Assembly (NCBI RefSeq): GCF_900166985.1 | Contig: NZ_FUZK01000001.1 | Location: 727,288 to 791,287, forward strand | Direction of reading: 5' to 3' | DNA length: 64,000 nucleotides | DNA from: Acholeplasma oculi | Lineage (GTDB): Bacteria; Bacillota_I; Bacilli_A; Acholeplasmatales; Acholeplasmataceae | Part shown: positions 8,601-17,518 of the stretch, piece by piece | How positions within the stretch are numbered: position 1 is the stretch's first letter | Layout: every line of letters starts with the position of its first letter | The notes under the pieces: model-generated | Seen by the model: the letters and a program-made list of their open reading frames with translations, nothing else | Databases searched by the model: none | Told to the model about the DNA's origin: nothing | Program-made: the position numbers and the translations under genes

Positions 8601-8829
8601 TTATGTACAACTTGAAATTGCATTCTTATACATTTTTGAAAATGATGTTCAACTCACAGGTGCAATGGATACAAGATTACAAGTATTACGTCAAGCTAAC
8701 TTTAACCAATTCTTCAACTATGCTTACTTCGAAGGTGTAGATGGAACTGGTACAACAATCTATGACCGTGCTTATAACGAAGAATATGCTAAAGTATATG
8801 GCGACTTCTTCACAGTATTACACGGATAA
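5617..8829 (+). CDS. giant lipoprotein with tandem PrsA/SurA-like segments
   Basis: 1070 residues, one of few plus-strand genes. A signal peptide ends in the lipobox LLILVAC (Cys about residue 29), so it is anchored outside the membrane. Two segments resemble the N-terminal chaperone part of PrsA/SurA: GYTVTERQLYNQL near residue 50 and ATVNGVDLTVDEYFNRL near 550. After the second, QASHLLIYTD (about 702) and SGFGYHLIVATS (about 895) resemble the opening and closing strands of a parvulin-type rotamase, but they are far apart with helical insertions. The rest is acidic and helical with many Asp/Asn. Probable role: extracytoplasmic folding factor for secreted proteins. The parvulin assignment is tentative and catalytic activity is doubtful. 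Codon use matches a highly expressed gene; monocistronic with own promoter and terminator. Confidence 0.7.
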   Translation: MNILKTLFPAKKIAIFLLAIVSLLILVACGETTGTPYGTLGDDTYLDINGYTVTERQLYNQLRTSSLNRLTSYIDEIVFSDVEINTEDLTDFEVTAFEQEINTALFSSATVTPKAISDYTDGMTARRILSFADSFVITNPEVNKANLIAFLDAVVADVIARAEAVDFDEEADFVFGYVNKTAYPTYAAVIDAIIAQYEVAVAKKVYAKGILGSAVGSGLEGEINDEDNAAYISEAHAVTHYKNNVAGRYDTSVLIVKFENVVEQETARYKYAIKSNSRGDWYQIPNISDQAVIDILNAGSGDANWKPYHQKVSDILVNDLQFVAGSFEAIDYRTPEFATYYSKYVLNSTDDAELLLNDSPADNKVLEVFLQIYDDLNDTTYAQDYIAGTITRAELEEAFTYEYTSPILANATELRNQVYNMDSDVLYDGGNGQDEDGNAYAKPYSRQVQTIGGTPYLLFLFNDNRTDDDDVLDESNPDETVFADNPHAQSLKAEAYEALVEQRLTTAYINEKVNTKLNEATIDIYDPIIRELYKNQREYKGSTGFNGNDVLATVNGVDLTVDEYFNRLEKTLGLSTALDIVLMRKLRGNYGDEITEADMADFRNQLETQYVNPFLADQYASAGFPATMGLDNFLLVGFGAWAQDGRSATADAIDKIYVQTTLRELFQEDLTVHFEGNTLNDNIYSKFAQLAKNVRDNQVAIQASHLLIYTDLDNDGQPDNPNELEQVKRDQLEALLPAFITEINKRAKLSSTIQAGLQAVVTAYGNGTRYELSSVTLPANPTPQEIEDYINSFNREDVWVPFKKAGFKLKYEALNEISNQTNFPTQQSGLDVDFYEYAMKLANYIKAEVTEVVGGEEPTKEEMVARANAMLPLYAPALITTDNTIVADGNSAVRSGFGYHLIVATSYVHPESARLEAVSTSEQAEYTSKIDNPYETDKKLVGYNNDSSDITWEQIMIYLEESKEETGVVTLPTSVQTTITKYFATINSNTMYNSSYVQLEIAFLYIFENDVQLTGAMDTRLQVLRQANFNQFFNYAYFEGVDGTGTTIYDRAYNEEYAKVYGDFFTVLHG

Positions 8830-8844
8830 TTTACTAAACAATCT

Positions 8845-8879
8845 AAACCATCCAATTTAAAACTGGATGGTTTTTTTTA
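8845..8879 (+). terminator. terminator of the giant lipoprotein gene
   Basis: Stem CCATCCA / TGGATGG with flanking AAA/TTT pairs, followed by eight T residues. Confidence 0.9.
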
Positions 8880-8901
8880 TGGATTTCAACCTCATTTGGC
8901 A

Positions 8902-8927
8902 ATAAAAAAACTAGATTGCTCTAGTTT
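8902..8927 (-). terminator. terminator of cca-yhaM
   Basis: Minus strand AAACTAGA-GCAA-TCTAGTTT followed by TTTTATT, just after the yhaM stop. Confidence 0.85.
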
Positions 8928-8931
8928 CTTA

Positions 8932-9837
8932 TTATAATTTAGGTTTATAGAAACGCATTTTATCCAGTACTGCGACACTTTGTGTAAACTCGCCTGGTTT
9001 TGTAGCTTCTAATGAAGTTTTTAGTTCTGTAAACTTAGAGTCAATGGAATCAATATACCAAAGTAGTAATGCCTCACCTGTTTGAGGTTTCTTAGGACTA
9101 CCAAAATTTAATTGTCCATGATGCGATACTATTAAGTGTTTCAGTAATAATACTTCTTCGCTCTTCTCAAATCCTAATTTCTCAGCTGCTTTTTCTACTT
9201 CAATGCTTCCCATAACTAAATGGCCAAGCAGTAATCCTTCTGTTGTGTACTCACCATCCACACCAGTCATTTCATCTATTTTAGAAACATCATGTAATAG
9301 TGTTGCTGCATATAAGAGATCTCTTGATAAATAATCATATACCTTTAACATTGCATCTACAAGTTGTAACATGGTTAAGGTGTGATATGCAAGTCCTCCA
9401 ACATATGCATGGTGGAATTTGGTTGCTGCTGGATGAATATAGAATCTTCCTTTAAAAGCCTCATATACTTCATGGGTAACTGCTTTTAGTATAGGATTTT
9501 TAATTGCATCTAAGTAACTTTCGATTTGAGTTTTAATTTCTTTTAATGGGATTGGTGCATATTCATAGAAAACTGAATATAAACGGTTTAACTCATCTTT
9601 ATCCATGGATGTTTCTTCAATTCGTTTAAAGCTCTTAGCTTTATATTGAGTCACTTCATCTTTAATGACTTGATCTAATTCAAAAACATAGATTTTCCCA
9701 ATCGTCAGTAATAAATCATCATTTAAATTAAGTTTTACATTAAAATGTGATTTATCTTCTAATGTAATGGATGTATTACAATAATTAGGCCCTTTATTGA
9801 TAGATTCAATTTTTCCAATAACTTGTTCCATCATCAT
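8932..9837 (-). CDS. yhaM: YhaM-type 3'-5' exoribonuclease (OB fold + HD domain)
   Basis: 301 residues. The N-terminal 90 or so form an OB-fold nucleic-acid-binding domain; an HD-superfamily phosphohydrolase domain follows with HHAYVGGLAYHTLTM near residue 140, LLHDVSK near 180 and SHHGQLNFGSPK near 230. In B. subtilis YhaM is a 3'-5' exonuclease for RNA and single-stranded DNA. The protein begins Met-Met-Met; the AGAAGGT ribosome site best suits the third ATG (9831), so the true start may be two codons in. Overlaps the 3' end of cca by 4 nt. Confidence 0.87.
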   Translation of the reverse strand: MMMEQVIGKIESINKGPNYCNTSITLEDKSHFNVKLNLNDDLLLTIGKIYVFELDQVIKDEVTQYKAKSFKRIEETSMDKDELNRLYSVFYEYAPIPLKEIKTQIESYLDAIKNPILKAVTHEVYEAFKGRFYIHPAATKFHHAYVGGLAYHTLTMLQLVDAMLKVYDYLSRDLLYAATLLHDVSKIDEMTGVDGEYTTEGLLLGHLVMGSIEVEKAAEKLGFEKSEEVLLLKHLIVSHHGQLNFGSPKKPQTGEALLLWYIDSIDSKFTELKTSLEATKPGEFTQSVAVLDKMRFYKPKL

Positions 9838-10982
9838 ACCTTCTTACTTTCTAAATACTTTATAAGGTCTTCTTTAGTATTTTTTAATCTTTTTCCTAGT
9901 ATTTCAAGAACCATTTCTTTTTTTAACTGACCAAACCAAGCACCAGGTTTTTTATTTAGAACATTTAATATATCGTTGGATGTAAGAGCTAAATCCAGTT
10001 CAGATTTTACAGGTAATGATTCATAAGTTTCCGTAATCTTTTTGGACAAGTATTTTACTTTACCTAAGTTGAAATTAACTTTGTTTGCTAAAAGACAAAT
10101 CTCTAAACCATATTGATAGAGTGCTTCATCTGGTATATGGTTCGGGTACTTTAATGCAACTTCACTTGCTTTTAAATATTTATGTTTATGGACATTTGAG
10201 AAAGTCCATGAACTTGGAATCACACCTTGATTTAAAGTAAATGCCATTGCAAAAAACGTATCAACAAATGGCATCTCAGGAAGTGTTACTGTATGTAAGA
10301 TTCCTTTTTCAAGACCAGGTAACATTTGATGTATACCAGTGTCAATCATTGTTTGTAGTGCTTTTTTAGCATGTTTACCTTTAAGAATTTTAATCATTTC
10401 AGTATGAACACGTTCCATTGCTAACATTTCAATTAGATGTCTATTTCTTTCCATCGAACGCTTCGTTTCTTCTTCAATGACAAATCCTAATTTGGATTCA
10501 AAATATAAAGCTCTTAATATTCTTAATGCATCTTCATTAAAACGTTCATCCGGATTACCTATGGTACGAATGATTCCGTGATGAATATCATCTTGACCAC
10601 CTACATAGTCATAGATGTTTTGTCTTTCATCCATTAAAATACCATTAATCGTAAAATCTCTTCTTAAAACATCATCTTTAACATCATCGGAATATATCAC
10701 AGAATCTGGGTGTCTAAAGTCTGTTGTTGGACCATCTTTTCTAAATGTTGTAATTTCAAATGGAACATTATCATATAAAACAGTTACCGTACCGTATTTA
10801 ATACCACTTGGAACTGCTTTAAATAATTTCATAACTTCAAATGGTTTTGCTTTTGTTGTAATATCGATATCATTGAATTTTTGTTTCATTAAAAAATCAC
10901 GAACTACGCCACCTACTAGATATGCATCATATCCGTTTCTTTTTAAATCTCTAATAATATTCTTTGCTATACTTAAACTCAT
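9834..10982 (-). CDS. cca: CCA-adding tRNA nucleotidyltransferase family protein
   Basis: Class II nucleotidyltransferase of 382 residues that adds or repairs the 3' CCA of tRNA. Seen: GGVVRDFLM (about 23-31), the metal-binding DIDIT (about 37-41), and the RRDFTINGI and RFNEDALRILRA motifs that follow the catalytic core. The tail is helical. A poly(A) polymerase role cannot be excluded from sequence alone, but a single Gram-positive-type enzyme of this length is usually the CCA enzyme. Coupled to yhaM. Confidence 0.9.
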   Translation of the reverse strand: MSLSIAKNIIRDLKRNGYDAYLVGGVVRDFLMKQKFNDIDITTKAKPFEVMKLFKAVPSGIKYGTVTVLYDNVPFEITTFRKDGPTTDFRHPDSVIYSDDVKDDVLRRDFTINGILMDERQNIYDYVGGQDDIHHGIIRTIGNPDERFNEDALRILRALYFESKLGFVIEEETKRSMERNRHLIEMLAMERVHTEMIKILKGKHAKKALQTMIDTGIHQMLPGLEKGILHTVTLPEMPFVDTFFAMAFTLNQGVIPSSWTFSNVHKHKYLKASEVALKYPNHIPDEALYQYGLEICLLANKVNFNLGKVKYLSKKITETYESLPVKSELDLALTSNDILNVLNKKPGAWFGQLKKEMVLEILGKRLKNTKEDLIKYLESKKV

Positions 10983-11070
10983 GACATCGCCTCTTCTATT
11001 TTAAAAACATAATCTATATCTAACATATTATATCAAATTATATGATTTTCTAAAAGGTTACCACGAATTA

Positions 11071-11079
11071 TGTTATACT
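11071..11079 (+). promoter_or_regulatory. extended -10 promoter of yigZ
   Basis: TGT-TATACT (TG 11071-11072, hexamer 11074-11079) with no good -35. Predicted start near 11086, which excludes the upstream ATG at 11084 as translation start and supports ATG at 11096. Confidence 0.55.
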
Positions 11080-11095
11080 TTTTATGGGTGATTAC

Positions 11096-11686
11096 ATGTA
11101 TTATTTAAATGAATTGGTACAATCTCAAATAGAAATTGATAAATCTATTTTTATATCTTTTATAGAACCTATTCATTCTTTATCAGATATGGATGTTATT
11201 TTAAAAAGAATCAAAAAAGAATACCCTAAAGCGACACACTATTGTACTGCTTATGTGTTTGAAAACTCTCAAGGTTCTAATGATGATGGTGAACCCAGCA
11301 AAACAGCGGGTGTTCCAATACTTGAGATTCTTAACCATCATCAATTAACGAATTGTTTTGCAGTCGTTGTAAGATACTTTGGTGGTATTAAGCTTGGTGC
11401 CGGTGGATTAATCCGTGCATATGCTAAAGCAACCAAAGAAGCGCTAAATGATGCCAAACTCTCTAAAAAGGTCACTAAAACCATTTATGAAGTCGTATTT
11501 ACTTATGAAAAAATTGCTAAAATTGATCAGCTTTTTGAATCCCTTATTACCGATAAAGTCTATTTAGAGGATTGTATCTATGAGTTATCCTTTGAAGATG
11601 ACTTCTCCCTTTTAGAAACTCATGAATACTTATTTAAAAAAATACAAAAAAAAGGAACTAAAGAAGTTTTAGTTCCCTGGAAATAA
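11096..11686 (+). CDS. yigZ: YigZ/IMPACT family protein
   Basis: About 196 residues from ATG 11096 (GGGTG upstream; an in-frame ATG at 11084 lies at the predicted transcription start). N-terminal IMPACT domain with YCTAYVFEN, SNDDGEPSKTAGVPIL and VVRYFGGIKLGAGGLIRAY, then a DUF1949-like ferredoxin-fold C-terminal part. Homologues are linked to translation control and ribosome hibernation in bacteria and to GCN2 inhibition in eukaryotes; the molecular activity is not settled. Lone plus-strand gene; its last 18 nt overlap the convergent DUF1146 gene. Confidence 0.88.
   Translation: MYYLNELVQSQIEIDKSIFISFIEPIHSLSDMDVILKRIKKEYPKATHYCTAYVFENSQGSNDDGEPSKTAGVPILEILNHHQLTNCFAVVVRYFGGIKLGAGGLIRAYAKATKEALNDAKLSKKVTKTIYEVVFTYEKIAKIDQLFESLITDKVYLEDCIYELSFEDDFSLLETHEYLFKKIQKKGTKEVLVPWK
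11646..11676 (-). terminator. terminator of rpiB-upp-DUF1146, inside the end of yigZ
   Basis: Minus strand GGAACTAAA (11668-11676) and TTTAGTTCC (11654-11662) form a 9-bp stem followed by eight T. It lies in the coding sequence of the convergent yigZ gene and partly inside the DUF1146 3' end. Confidence 0.85.
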
Positions 11687-11884
11687 TTCTATTATATCTA
11701 ATATAAACTTACCCAATAAATAACTGGTTAATATCGTTAGAATTAAGTATGCCGCATTGATTTCAAAGATGCGGTATTTTTTAAATATTCTTTCAAGCTC
11801 GATGGCTTGAAGTGTTTTAAATGTTACAAAGAATGAACTTAAGAATACAATCCAAAATATAATATATTTGGTCACGTCATTCAT
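11669..11884 (-). CDS. small YwzB/DUF1146-like membrane protein
   Basis: 71 residues with two predicted membrane helices (IIFWIVFLSSFFVTFKTL and AAYLILTILTSYLLGKFIL) separated by a short charged segment containing ALE..FKKYRIFEI-type residues. Size and layout match the DUF1146/YwzB family of Firmicutes; function unknown. Starts at the base where upp ends, so it is the last gene of rpiB-upp-ywzB. Confidence 0.7.
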   Translation of the reverse strand: MNDVTKYIIFWIVFLSSFFVTFKTLQAIELERIFKKYRIFEINAAYLILTILTSYLLGKFILDIIELFPGN

Positions 11885-12510
11885 TATTTTGTACCAAAGA
11901 GTCTATCTCCACAATCTCCAAGACCTGGAACTATATACCCTAACTCATTTAATCTTTCATCCAGTGCTGCTAAGAATATAGGTACATCAGGGTGATCTTT
12001 TTGAAGTCTTTCAATACCTTCTGGACATCCAACTAACCCAACATATCTAACATCTGTTGCTCCACGCTCTTTAAGTGTTTTGATTGCAGCAGAGGCAGAA
12101 CCACCTGTTGCAAGCATCGGGTCTACAACAATGACAACACCTGTTGTAATTTCATTTGGAAATTTAGCATAGTATGCAACGGGTTGTAGTGTTTTTTCAT
12201 CTCTATATAAACCAATATGTCCGATTTTAGCACTTGGTATGATATTATGAATACCATCCACCATACCTAATCCAGCTCTTAAAATAGGTACAATAATGAC
12301 TGGTTTTTTTAATTCTTTAGCTGTCATTTTTTGAATCGGTGTTTCGATTTCTTTATCAACAGTTTCTAAATCTTTGGTGAGTTCGTAGGTTATTAAAGCA
12401 CCAACTTCTCCAACATTTTCTCTAAAATTTTTAGATGATGTGTTCTTGTCTCTAATGATTGACATCTTATGATCAATTAATGGGTGATTTAATATAACTA
12501 CTTTATTCAT
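11884..12510 (-). CDS. upp: uracil phosphoribosyltransferase
   Basis: Salvage of uracil to UMP with PRPP. 208 residues, family length. PRPP-binding loop [15 protein letters not shown], uracil-binding [13 protein letters not shown] at the C-terminus, and the [12 protein letters not shown] segment are all present. Overlaps rpiB by 4 nt, coupling PRPP use to pentose metabolism. Confidence 0.96.
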   Translation of the reverse strand: MNKVVILNHPLIDHKMSIIRDKNTSSKNFRENVGEVGALITYELTKDLETVDKEIETPIQKMTAKELKKPVIIVPILRAGLGMVDGIHNIIPSAKIGHIGLYRDEKTLQPVAYYAKFPNEITTGVVIVVDPMLATGGSASAAIKTLKERGATDVRYVGLVGCPEGIERLQKDHPDVPIFLAALDERLNELGYIVPGLGDCGDRLFGTK

Positions 12511-12953
12511 CGTTTGTTTTCCTCTTCTAGTTTAGCAATTTTTGATACTCTTGTTTCATGTCTAGATTCGTGATGCGCATTTAAATATGTATCAACAATC
12601 AGTTTTGCTTCTCCAAGTGATTGTGTTCTAGCACCTAATGCAATTACATTTGCGTGATTATGCTCTTTAGCAAGTCTTGCTGTTAATTCATTATAGACTA
12701 ATGCAGCTCTGATACCTCTTACCTTGTTTGCAGCAATACTCATTCCAATACCAGTTCCACAAACCAAAATTCCGCAATCAACGGTTTTTGATGCAACATT
12801 CATTGAAACAATACGTGCATAATCTGGATAATCCACTCTGTCAACAGAATCTGTTCCATAATCAACAACTTCATGTCCTTTTTTTGTTAAATATTCAACT
12901 AATTCAGATTTTAAATCAAATCCTGCATGGTCAGCACCAATTACAATTTTCAT
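12507..12953 (-). CDS. rpiB: ribose-5-phosphate isomerase B
   Basis: Interconverts ribose 5-phosphate and ribulose 5-phosphate. 148 residues with [14 protein letters not shown] at the N-terminus, [18 protein letters not shown] around the catalytic Cys, and [12 protein letters not shown]. First gene of rpiB-upp-DUF1146. Promoter is probably the extended -10 TGG-TATAAT about 35 nt upstream of the start. Confidence 0.95.
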   Translation of the reverse strand: MKIVIGADHAGFDLKSELVEYLTKKGHEVVDYGTDSVDRVDYPDYARIVSMNVASKTVDCGILVCGTGIGMSIAANKVRGIRAALVYNELTARLAKEHNHANVIALGARTQSLGEAKLIVDTYLNAHHESRHETRVSKIAKLEEENKR

Positions 12954-13102
12954 CTTCTACAGTCTCCTTTTCTAAAATTATACCATTTATAGGGTTGATA
13001 AGTAAGCATTACATAACAAAAAGATTATAAATTTTACATCGTAGAAAGATTCTTACATATTTAAAATCTTTAAGTTCATGATTCATTTCAATTCAATCTT
13101 CT

Positions 13103-13157
13103 TTAAATAAAATGGAAGTATAAACATCCATATATGATGTTTAAAATCTTCCATTTT
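13103..13157 (-). terminator. terminator of typA
   Basis: Minus strand AAAATGGAAG (13148-13157) pairs with CTTCCATTTT (13109-13118); inside, AAACATC/GATGTTT adds a second helix. TATTTAAAG follows. Confidence 0.8.
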
Positions 13158-13162
13158 TAATA

Positions 13163-14983
13163 TTAAGCTTTTAAATTTTCTTTAACTGTTTGACGTTTAC
13201 GTTCTTGTACAGTTAAGTAACGTTTTCTTAAACGAATTGATTTAGGTGTGATTTCAATTAACTCATCATCATTGATAAAATCCATACAAGCCTCTAAACT
13301 CATATCAATCGGACGTTTTAATACAGTTGTTGAATCCTTACCTGCACTACGCATGTTTGTTAATTTCTTTTCTTCAATACAGTTAATGACCAAGTCATTA
13401 TCTTTATTATGAATACCTACAATCATTCCTTCATAGACTTGAACACGAGGTTCAACAAAGAATTGTCCTCTATCTTCTAAATGACCAATCGCATATGCTG
13501 TTGTTAAACCTTGGCTCATAGAAATTAATGCACCATTTTCTCTATTACCCACTGGTAATTGAATCATTGGTCTATAATCTAAGAACATATGAGATAAAAC
13601 ACCATATCCTTTAGTAGCAGTTAGGAACTGAGTCATTAAACCAATTAAACCACGTGATGGCATATGATAGATTAATCTGGATTCATGTACACCTTGAATC
13701 ATTTTAATCATTTCACCACGGCGGTTACCGAGTAATTCCATTACAGAACCTACATAATCATTAGGTGTATCTACTTGAACTTCTTCAAATGGTTCAAGTG
13801 TTTGTCCATCGACTTCCTTAAAAATAACTTTAGGACGTGATACTGCAAACTCAAAACCTTCTCTTCTCATGGATTCAATTAAAATACCCAAATGAAGTTC
13901 TCCACGACCAGAAACCATCCATGTTTCTGAACCACTTGAACGATCTACCTTTAAAGATACATCCTTTTGAACTTCTCTATAAAGTCTTTCATCAATCTTA
14001 CTTGCTGTAACGAATTTACCTTCTTTACCAGCAAGTGGTGAGTTATTCGTTAAAAACATCATTTGAACAGTTGGTTCATCAATATGTAGTAAAGGTAATT
14101 GATATGTTTGACCAACCTCAGTAATGGTATCTCCAACATGAATGTCTGCTAACCCAGCAATTGCAACAATATCGCCTGCATAAGCTTCATCTGTTTCAAT
14201 TTTGTTTAATCCATTATATCTAAATAATTTTTGAATTCTAAAGTTTTCAACAGATTTGTCATGTCTGATACAAGATACAAAAGAATTAACTTTTAATGTA
14301 CCTTGGAACACTTTACCAATACCCATTCTTCCAACATACTCGTTATAATCGATTAATGCTGGTTGGAATAATAATGGTCCATTTAATTCCACATTCGGTT
14401 TTGGAACATGGTTAATGATTGTATCCAGTAATGGCTTCATATTTTTAGCCGTTGAAAACTCGATATCAAAACTAGATAAACCTAATAAACCAGATGCATA
14501 AACAATAGGAAACTCGAGTTGTTCTTCTGTAGCACCTAAATCAATAAACAAGTCAAACACTTGATTAACTGTTTTTCTAGGGTCTGCAAAAGGTCGATCG
14601 ATTTTGTTAATAACAACAATCGGTTTTAACTTTTCTTCTAATGCTTTTCTTAAAACGAACTTCGTTTGAGGCATAACCCCATCCTTAGCATCGACTAAAA
14701 GTAAAACACCATCCACAAGTTTCATAATACGTTCAACTTCTCCACCAAAATCCGCGTGACCTGGTGTGTCCATAATATTAATACGATAATCTCCGTATTG
14801 AATAGAGGTTGCTTTTGCTAAAATTGTAATTCCTCTTTCACGTTCGATATCATTGTTATCCATTGCACGCTCTTGCATGCTTTGGTTTTCTCTAAACGTT
14901 TCTGATTGTTGTAATAATTTGTCAACTAAAGTAGTTTTACCATGGTCAACGTGTGCAATAATTGCGACATTTCTAATTTCCAT
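13163..14983 (-). CDS. typA: GTPase TypA/BipA
   Basis: Ribosome-associated translational GTPase implicated in 50S assembly and stress. 606 residues. G1 [10 protein letters not shown]2 RGITI, G3 DTPGHADFGGEVERI, G4 NKIDRP, then EF-G-like domains III and V and the BipA-specific C-terminal domain (SRGLIGLMTQFLTATKG). Monocistronic. Confidence 0.96.
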   Translation of the reverse strand: MEIRNVAIIAHVDHGKTTLVDKLLQQSETFRENQSMQERAMDNNDIERERGITILAKATSIQYGDYRINIMDTPGHADFGGEVERIMKLVDGVLLLVDAKDGVMPQTKFVLRKALEEKLKPIVVINKIDRPFADPRKTVNQVFDLFIDLGATEEQLEFPIVYASGLLGLSSFDIEFSTAKNMKPLLDTIINHVPKPNVELNGPLLFQPALIDYNEYVGRMGIGKVFQGTLKVNSFVSCIRHDKSVENFRIQKLFRYNGLNKIETDEAYAGDIVAIAGLADIHVGDTITEVGQTYQLPLLHIDEPTVQMMFLTNNSPLAGKEGKFVTASKIDERLYREVQKDVSLKVDRSSGSETWMVSGRGELHLGILIESMRREGFEFAVSRPKVIFKEVDGQTLEPFEEVQVDTPNDYVGSVMELLGNRRGEMIKMIQGVHESRLIYHMPSRGLIGLMTQFLTATKGYGVLSHMFLDYRPMIQLPVGNRENGALISMSQGLTTAYAIGHLEDRGQFFVEPRVQVYEGMIVGIHNKDNDLVINCIEEKKLTNMRSAGKDSTTVLKRPIDMSLEACMDFINDDELIEITPKSIRLRKRYLTVQERKRQTVKENLKA

Positions 14984-15041
14984 ATTTTTATCATCCTTTT
15001 TTAAGCCTTTATCATTTTATCATAATTCCTTTTATTTCCCT

Positions 15042-15067
15042 AAAAAAAAGTCCTACTTTCGTAGAAC
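15042..15067 (-). terminator. terminator of prfA-prmC-tsaC
   Basis: GUUCUAC-GAAA-GUAGGAC hairpin followed by eight T on the minus strand. The tsaC stop codon lies inside the stem. Confidence 0.85.
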
Positions 15068-15598
15068 TTGTTGAATATCGTCTAAAGTTATTTCTCCTAA
15101 GCGTATAATAGCAGGTTCTTCTTGGGTTAAATCAAGAACGGTTGATGAGACTGTGGAAATTTTTTCATGATTCACATAAACTTTATCCACTTGATTTCCA
15201 AAAACTTTAACAATAGATTCATAATCATTCATAGGTGCTTCATTTGAATAATTCACCGATGTTGTTTTAAGTGGTCCATATTGATGGATTAAATTTATTG
15301 CTGTTGGATGGTTAGGAACTCTAACAGCAATCGTTTTTTCACCTGATTCTAATGCATATGCTTCTTTACTTTTTAAAATCATTGTAAGTCCACCTGGCCA
15401 AAATTTAGATGCTAGCTTATATGCACTTTCATGAATATATGCATCCTCTTTGATTTGATCTAGGTCGCTAATTAGTATGGCTAGAGGCTTATTAAAGTCT
15501 CTACCCTTTATCTCATAAATTCTTTTAATGCCTACTTTATTTTTATAAGATGTTCCCATCCCATAAACTGTATCTGTAGGAAATATAATTACATTCAT
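15053..15598 (-). CDS. tsaC: threonylcarbamoyl-AMP synthase (Sua5/YrdC family)
   Basis: Makes threonylcarbamoyl-AMP for t6A37 of ANN-decoding tRNAs. 181 residues, YrdC-domain only. Seen: FPTDTVYGMG, KGRDFNKPLAILI, FWPGGLTMIL and VRVPNHP. Lacks the Sua5 C-terminal domain. ATGA overlap with prmC, the usual prfA-prmC-tsaC order in Firmicutes. Confidence 0.93.
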   Translation of the reverse strand: MNVIIFPTDTVYGMGTSYKNKVGIKRIYEIKGRDFNKPLAILISDLDQIKEDAYIHESAYKLASKFWPGGLTMILKSKEAYALESGEKTIAVRVPNHPTAINLIHQYGPLKTTSVNYSNEAPMNDYESIVKVFGNQVDKVYVNHEKISTVSSTVLDLTQEEPAIIRLGEITLDDIQQVLRK

Positions 15599-16443
15599 TT
15601 AAGTACACCACCTATGCCAACAAATGTCATACGATCTCTTTGTTGTAAATCCTTCTTTTGAATAATGACTGCATCCGTAAAATATTTTTCAACTAAAGCT
15701 TTAATATTTTCACTTTGATACATACTATGTTCAAATGCAATCAAAGCCTTATCCTTCATATAATTTTTTGCTTGACTTAAAACGATTTCATAAGGTTTTA
15801 AACCGTCTGTACCACCAAATAGTGCAATATGTGGTTCATTTAAAACAGTGCGTTCTACGGCCTCATTTTGTGGTATGTAAGGCGGATTAGCAACGATGAT
15901 ATCATAAGTTTTTTGAACATTTGAAAACCAATCTGATATGAAGAACTCAACATTTCCACCAAGCACTTGATTATTCTTTCTAGCAACCTCTAATGCCTCT
16001 TCTGAAATATCTGTTGCATCCACAGATGCATCTTTAGTTTCAAGTGATAATGTAACAGAAATGTTTCCACTTCCTGTTCCAAGGTCTAGTATATCCACAT
16101 TTTGATCATTAAAATATGTATCATAAATCATGAGGACTTCTTCAACCAACTCTTCAGTTTCTCTTCTTGGAATTAAAACTTGATTATTAACAATATATTT
16201 ATATCCGTAAAAGTATGAAAAACCTAAAATATGTTGAACAGGGATTTCTTCTTGATGATATTGATTAAATGCATCCTCAATCTTTTTTTCTAGACTCAAA
16301 CTGACTTCTTGATTCATGTTTAAGTAAAATTCGGATGCTTGCATCTCGCTTAACTCCATAATCATCCAAGAAACTGCATGTTCATCTAATTGATATTTAT
16401 GTGCTAATTTCTCATATTTTTTCAGTAACTCTTGGAGTTTCAA
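15595..16443 (-). CDS. prmC: release factor glutamine methyltransferase
   Basis: Methylates the Gln of the GGQ motif in release factors using SAM. 282 residues: N-terminal helical RF-binding domain, then class I methyltransferase with DLGTGSGNI and the catalytic NPPYIP. The start codon is TTG at 16443 in a TTGA overlap with the prfA stop; AAGGGTGA about 7 nt upstream supports it. The enzyme directly follows its substrate gene prfA. Confidence 0.95.
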   Translation of the reverse strand: MKLQELLKKYEKLAHKYQLDEHAVSWMIMELSEMQASEFYLNMNQEVSLSLEKKIEDAFNQYHQEEIPVQHILGFSYFYGYKYIVNNQVLIPRRETEELVEEVLMIYDTYFNDQNVDILDLGTGSGNISVTLSLETKDASVDATDISEEALEVARKNNQVLGGNVEFFISDWFSNVQKTYDIIVANPPYIPQNEAVERTVLNEPHIALFGGTDGLKPYEIVLSQAKNYMKDKALIAFEHSMYQSENIKALVEKYFTDAVIIQKKDLQQRDRMTFVGIGGVLK

Positions 16444-17504
16444 CTTTGTTCACCCTTTAAAGCTTCCTTTTGGAATTCATTAATCAGTGGTTCAATAATT
16501 AAATCAATTCGACCTTCCATAATGACATCCAAACGATTCAGAGTTAAACCAATTCTATGGTCTGTTACTCTATTTTGTGGATAGTTATACGTACGAATTT
16601 TTTCACTACGTTCACCACGTCCAACTAAAGCTTTTCTATTTTGTCCTTCTTTTTCTAATTGCTCTTGCATGATTTGATCATAAATTCTAGATACTAATAA
16701 TTTATATGCACGGTCTTTATTATCGTGTTGTGAACGTTCCTCTTGTGATGTTACAACAACACCTGTTGGTATATGTGTTAATCTTACTGCAGAATACGTG
16801 GTATTAACAGATTGTCCACCTGCACCGGATGAATTATATGTGTCAAATCGAATATCTTCCCATTTGACATCATATTCAATCTCATCTTGTTCAGGTAATG
16901 CAAGTACAACAGCTGTTGAGGTATGAATACGTCCTTGAGATTCTGTAAGTGGTACTCTTTGTACACGGTGTACACCAGATTCATATTTTAAGAAACTATA
17001 CACATTTTCACCGGATACAACAAACTCAATACCTGTAAAACCACCACTACTACCATGAGAGATATTTGTAACACTAATTTTCCATCCTTTAGCTTCTGCT
17101 AATTTAGAGTACATTCTAAATAAATCTCCAGCAAAGATGTTTGCCTCATCACCACCTGCAGCACCTTTAATTTCAATAATAACGTTCTTATCATCATTTG
17201 GGTCTTTAGGTAACAATAAAATTCTTAACTTTTCAATTAATTCATCTTTTTTAACTTCTAACTTATTTAACTCATTTTTAGCTTCTTCAAGAAGTGTTGG
17301 GTCATCTTCAATATCAATCATTTCATTAAGATCATCAAGTTCTTTTGAAACAGATTCATAGATATCAAATGTTTCTACAGTTTCTTCTAAACCTTTAGAT
17401 TCTTTCATTAACTTAGTAAGTTCTTTAATATCAGAAATACCTGATGAAAGTTTCTCTTGAAGTTTTAAATAATTTTCTTTAATTAATTTTAGTCTATCAA
17501 ACAT
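16440..17504 (-). CDS. prfA: peptide chain release factor 1
   Basis: Terminates translation at UAA and UAG. 354 residues. Catalytic GGQ is in SSGAGGQSVNTTYS; the codon-recognition PxT tripeptide is PLT in RVPLTESQGRIHTS. Since genes in this window also end in TGA, an RF2 must exist elsewhere. First gene of prfA-prmC-tsaC. Confidence 0.96.
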   Translation of the reverse strand: MFDRLKLIKENYLKLQEKLSSGISDIKELTKLMKESKGLEETVETFDIYESVSKELDDLNEMIDIEDDPTLLEEAKNELNKLEVKKDELIEKLRILLLPKDPNDDKNVIIEIKGAAGGDEANIFAGDLFRMYSKLAEAKGWKISVTNISHGSSGGFTGIEFVVSGENVYSFLKYESGVHRVQRVPLTESQGRIHTSTAVVLALPEQDEIEYDVKWEDIRFDTYNSSGAGGQSVNTTYSAVRLTHIPTGVVVTSQEERSQHDNKDRAYKLLVSRIYDQIMQEQLEKEGQNRKALVGRGERSEKIRTYNYPQNRVTDHRIGLTLNRLDVIMEGRIDLIIEPLINEFQKEALKGEQS

Positions 17505-17518
17505 ATATGTACCTCTTT

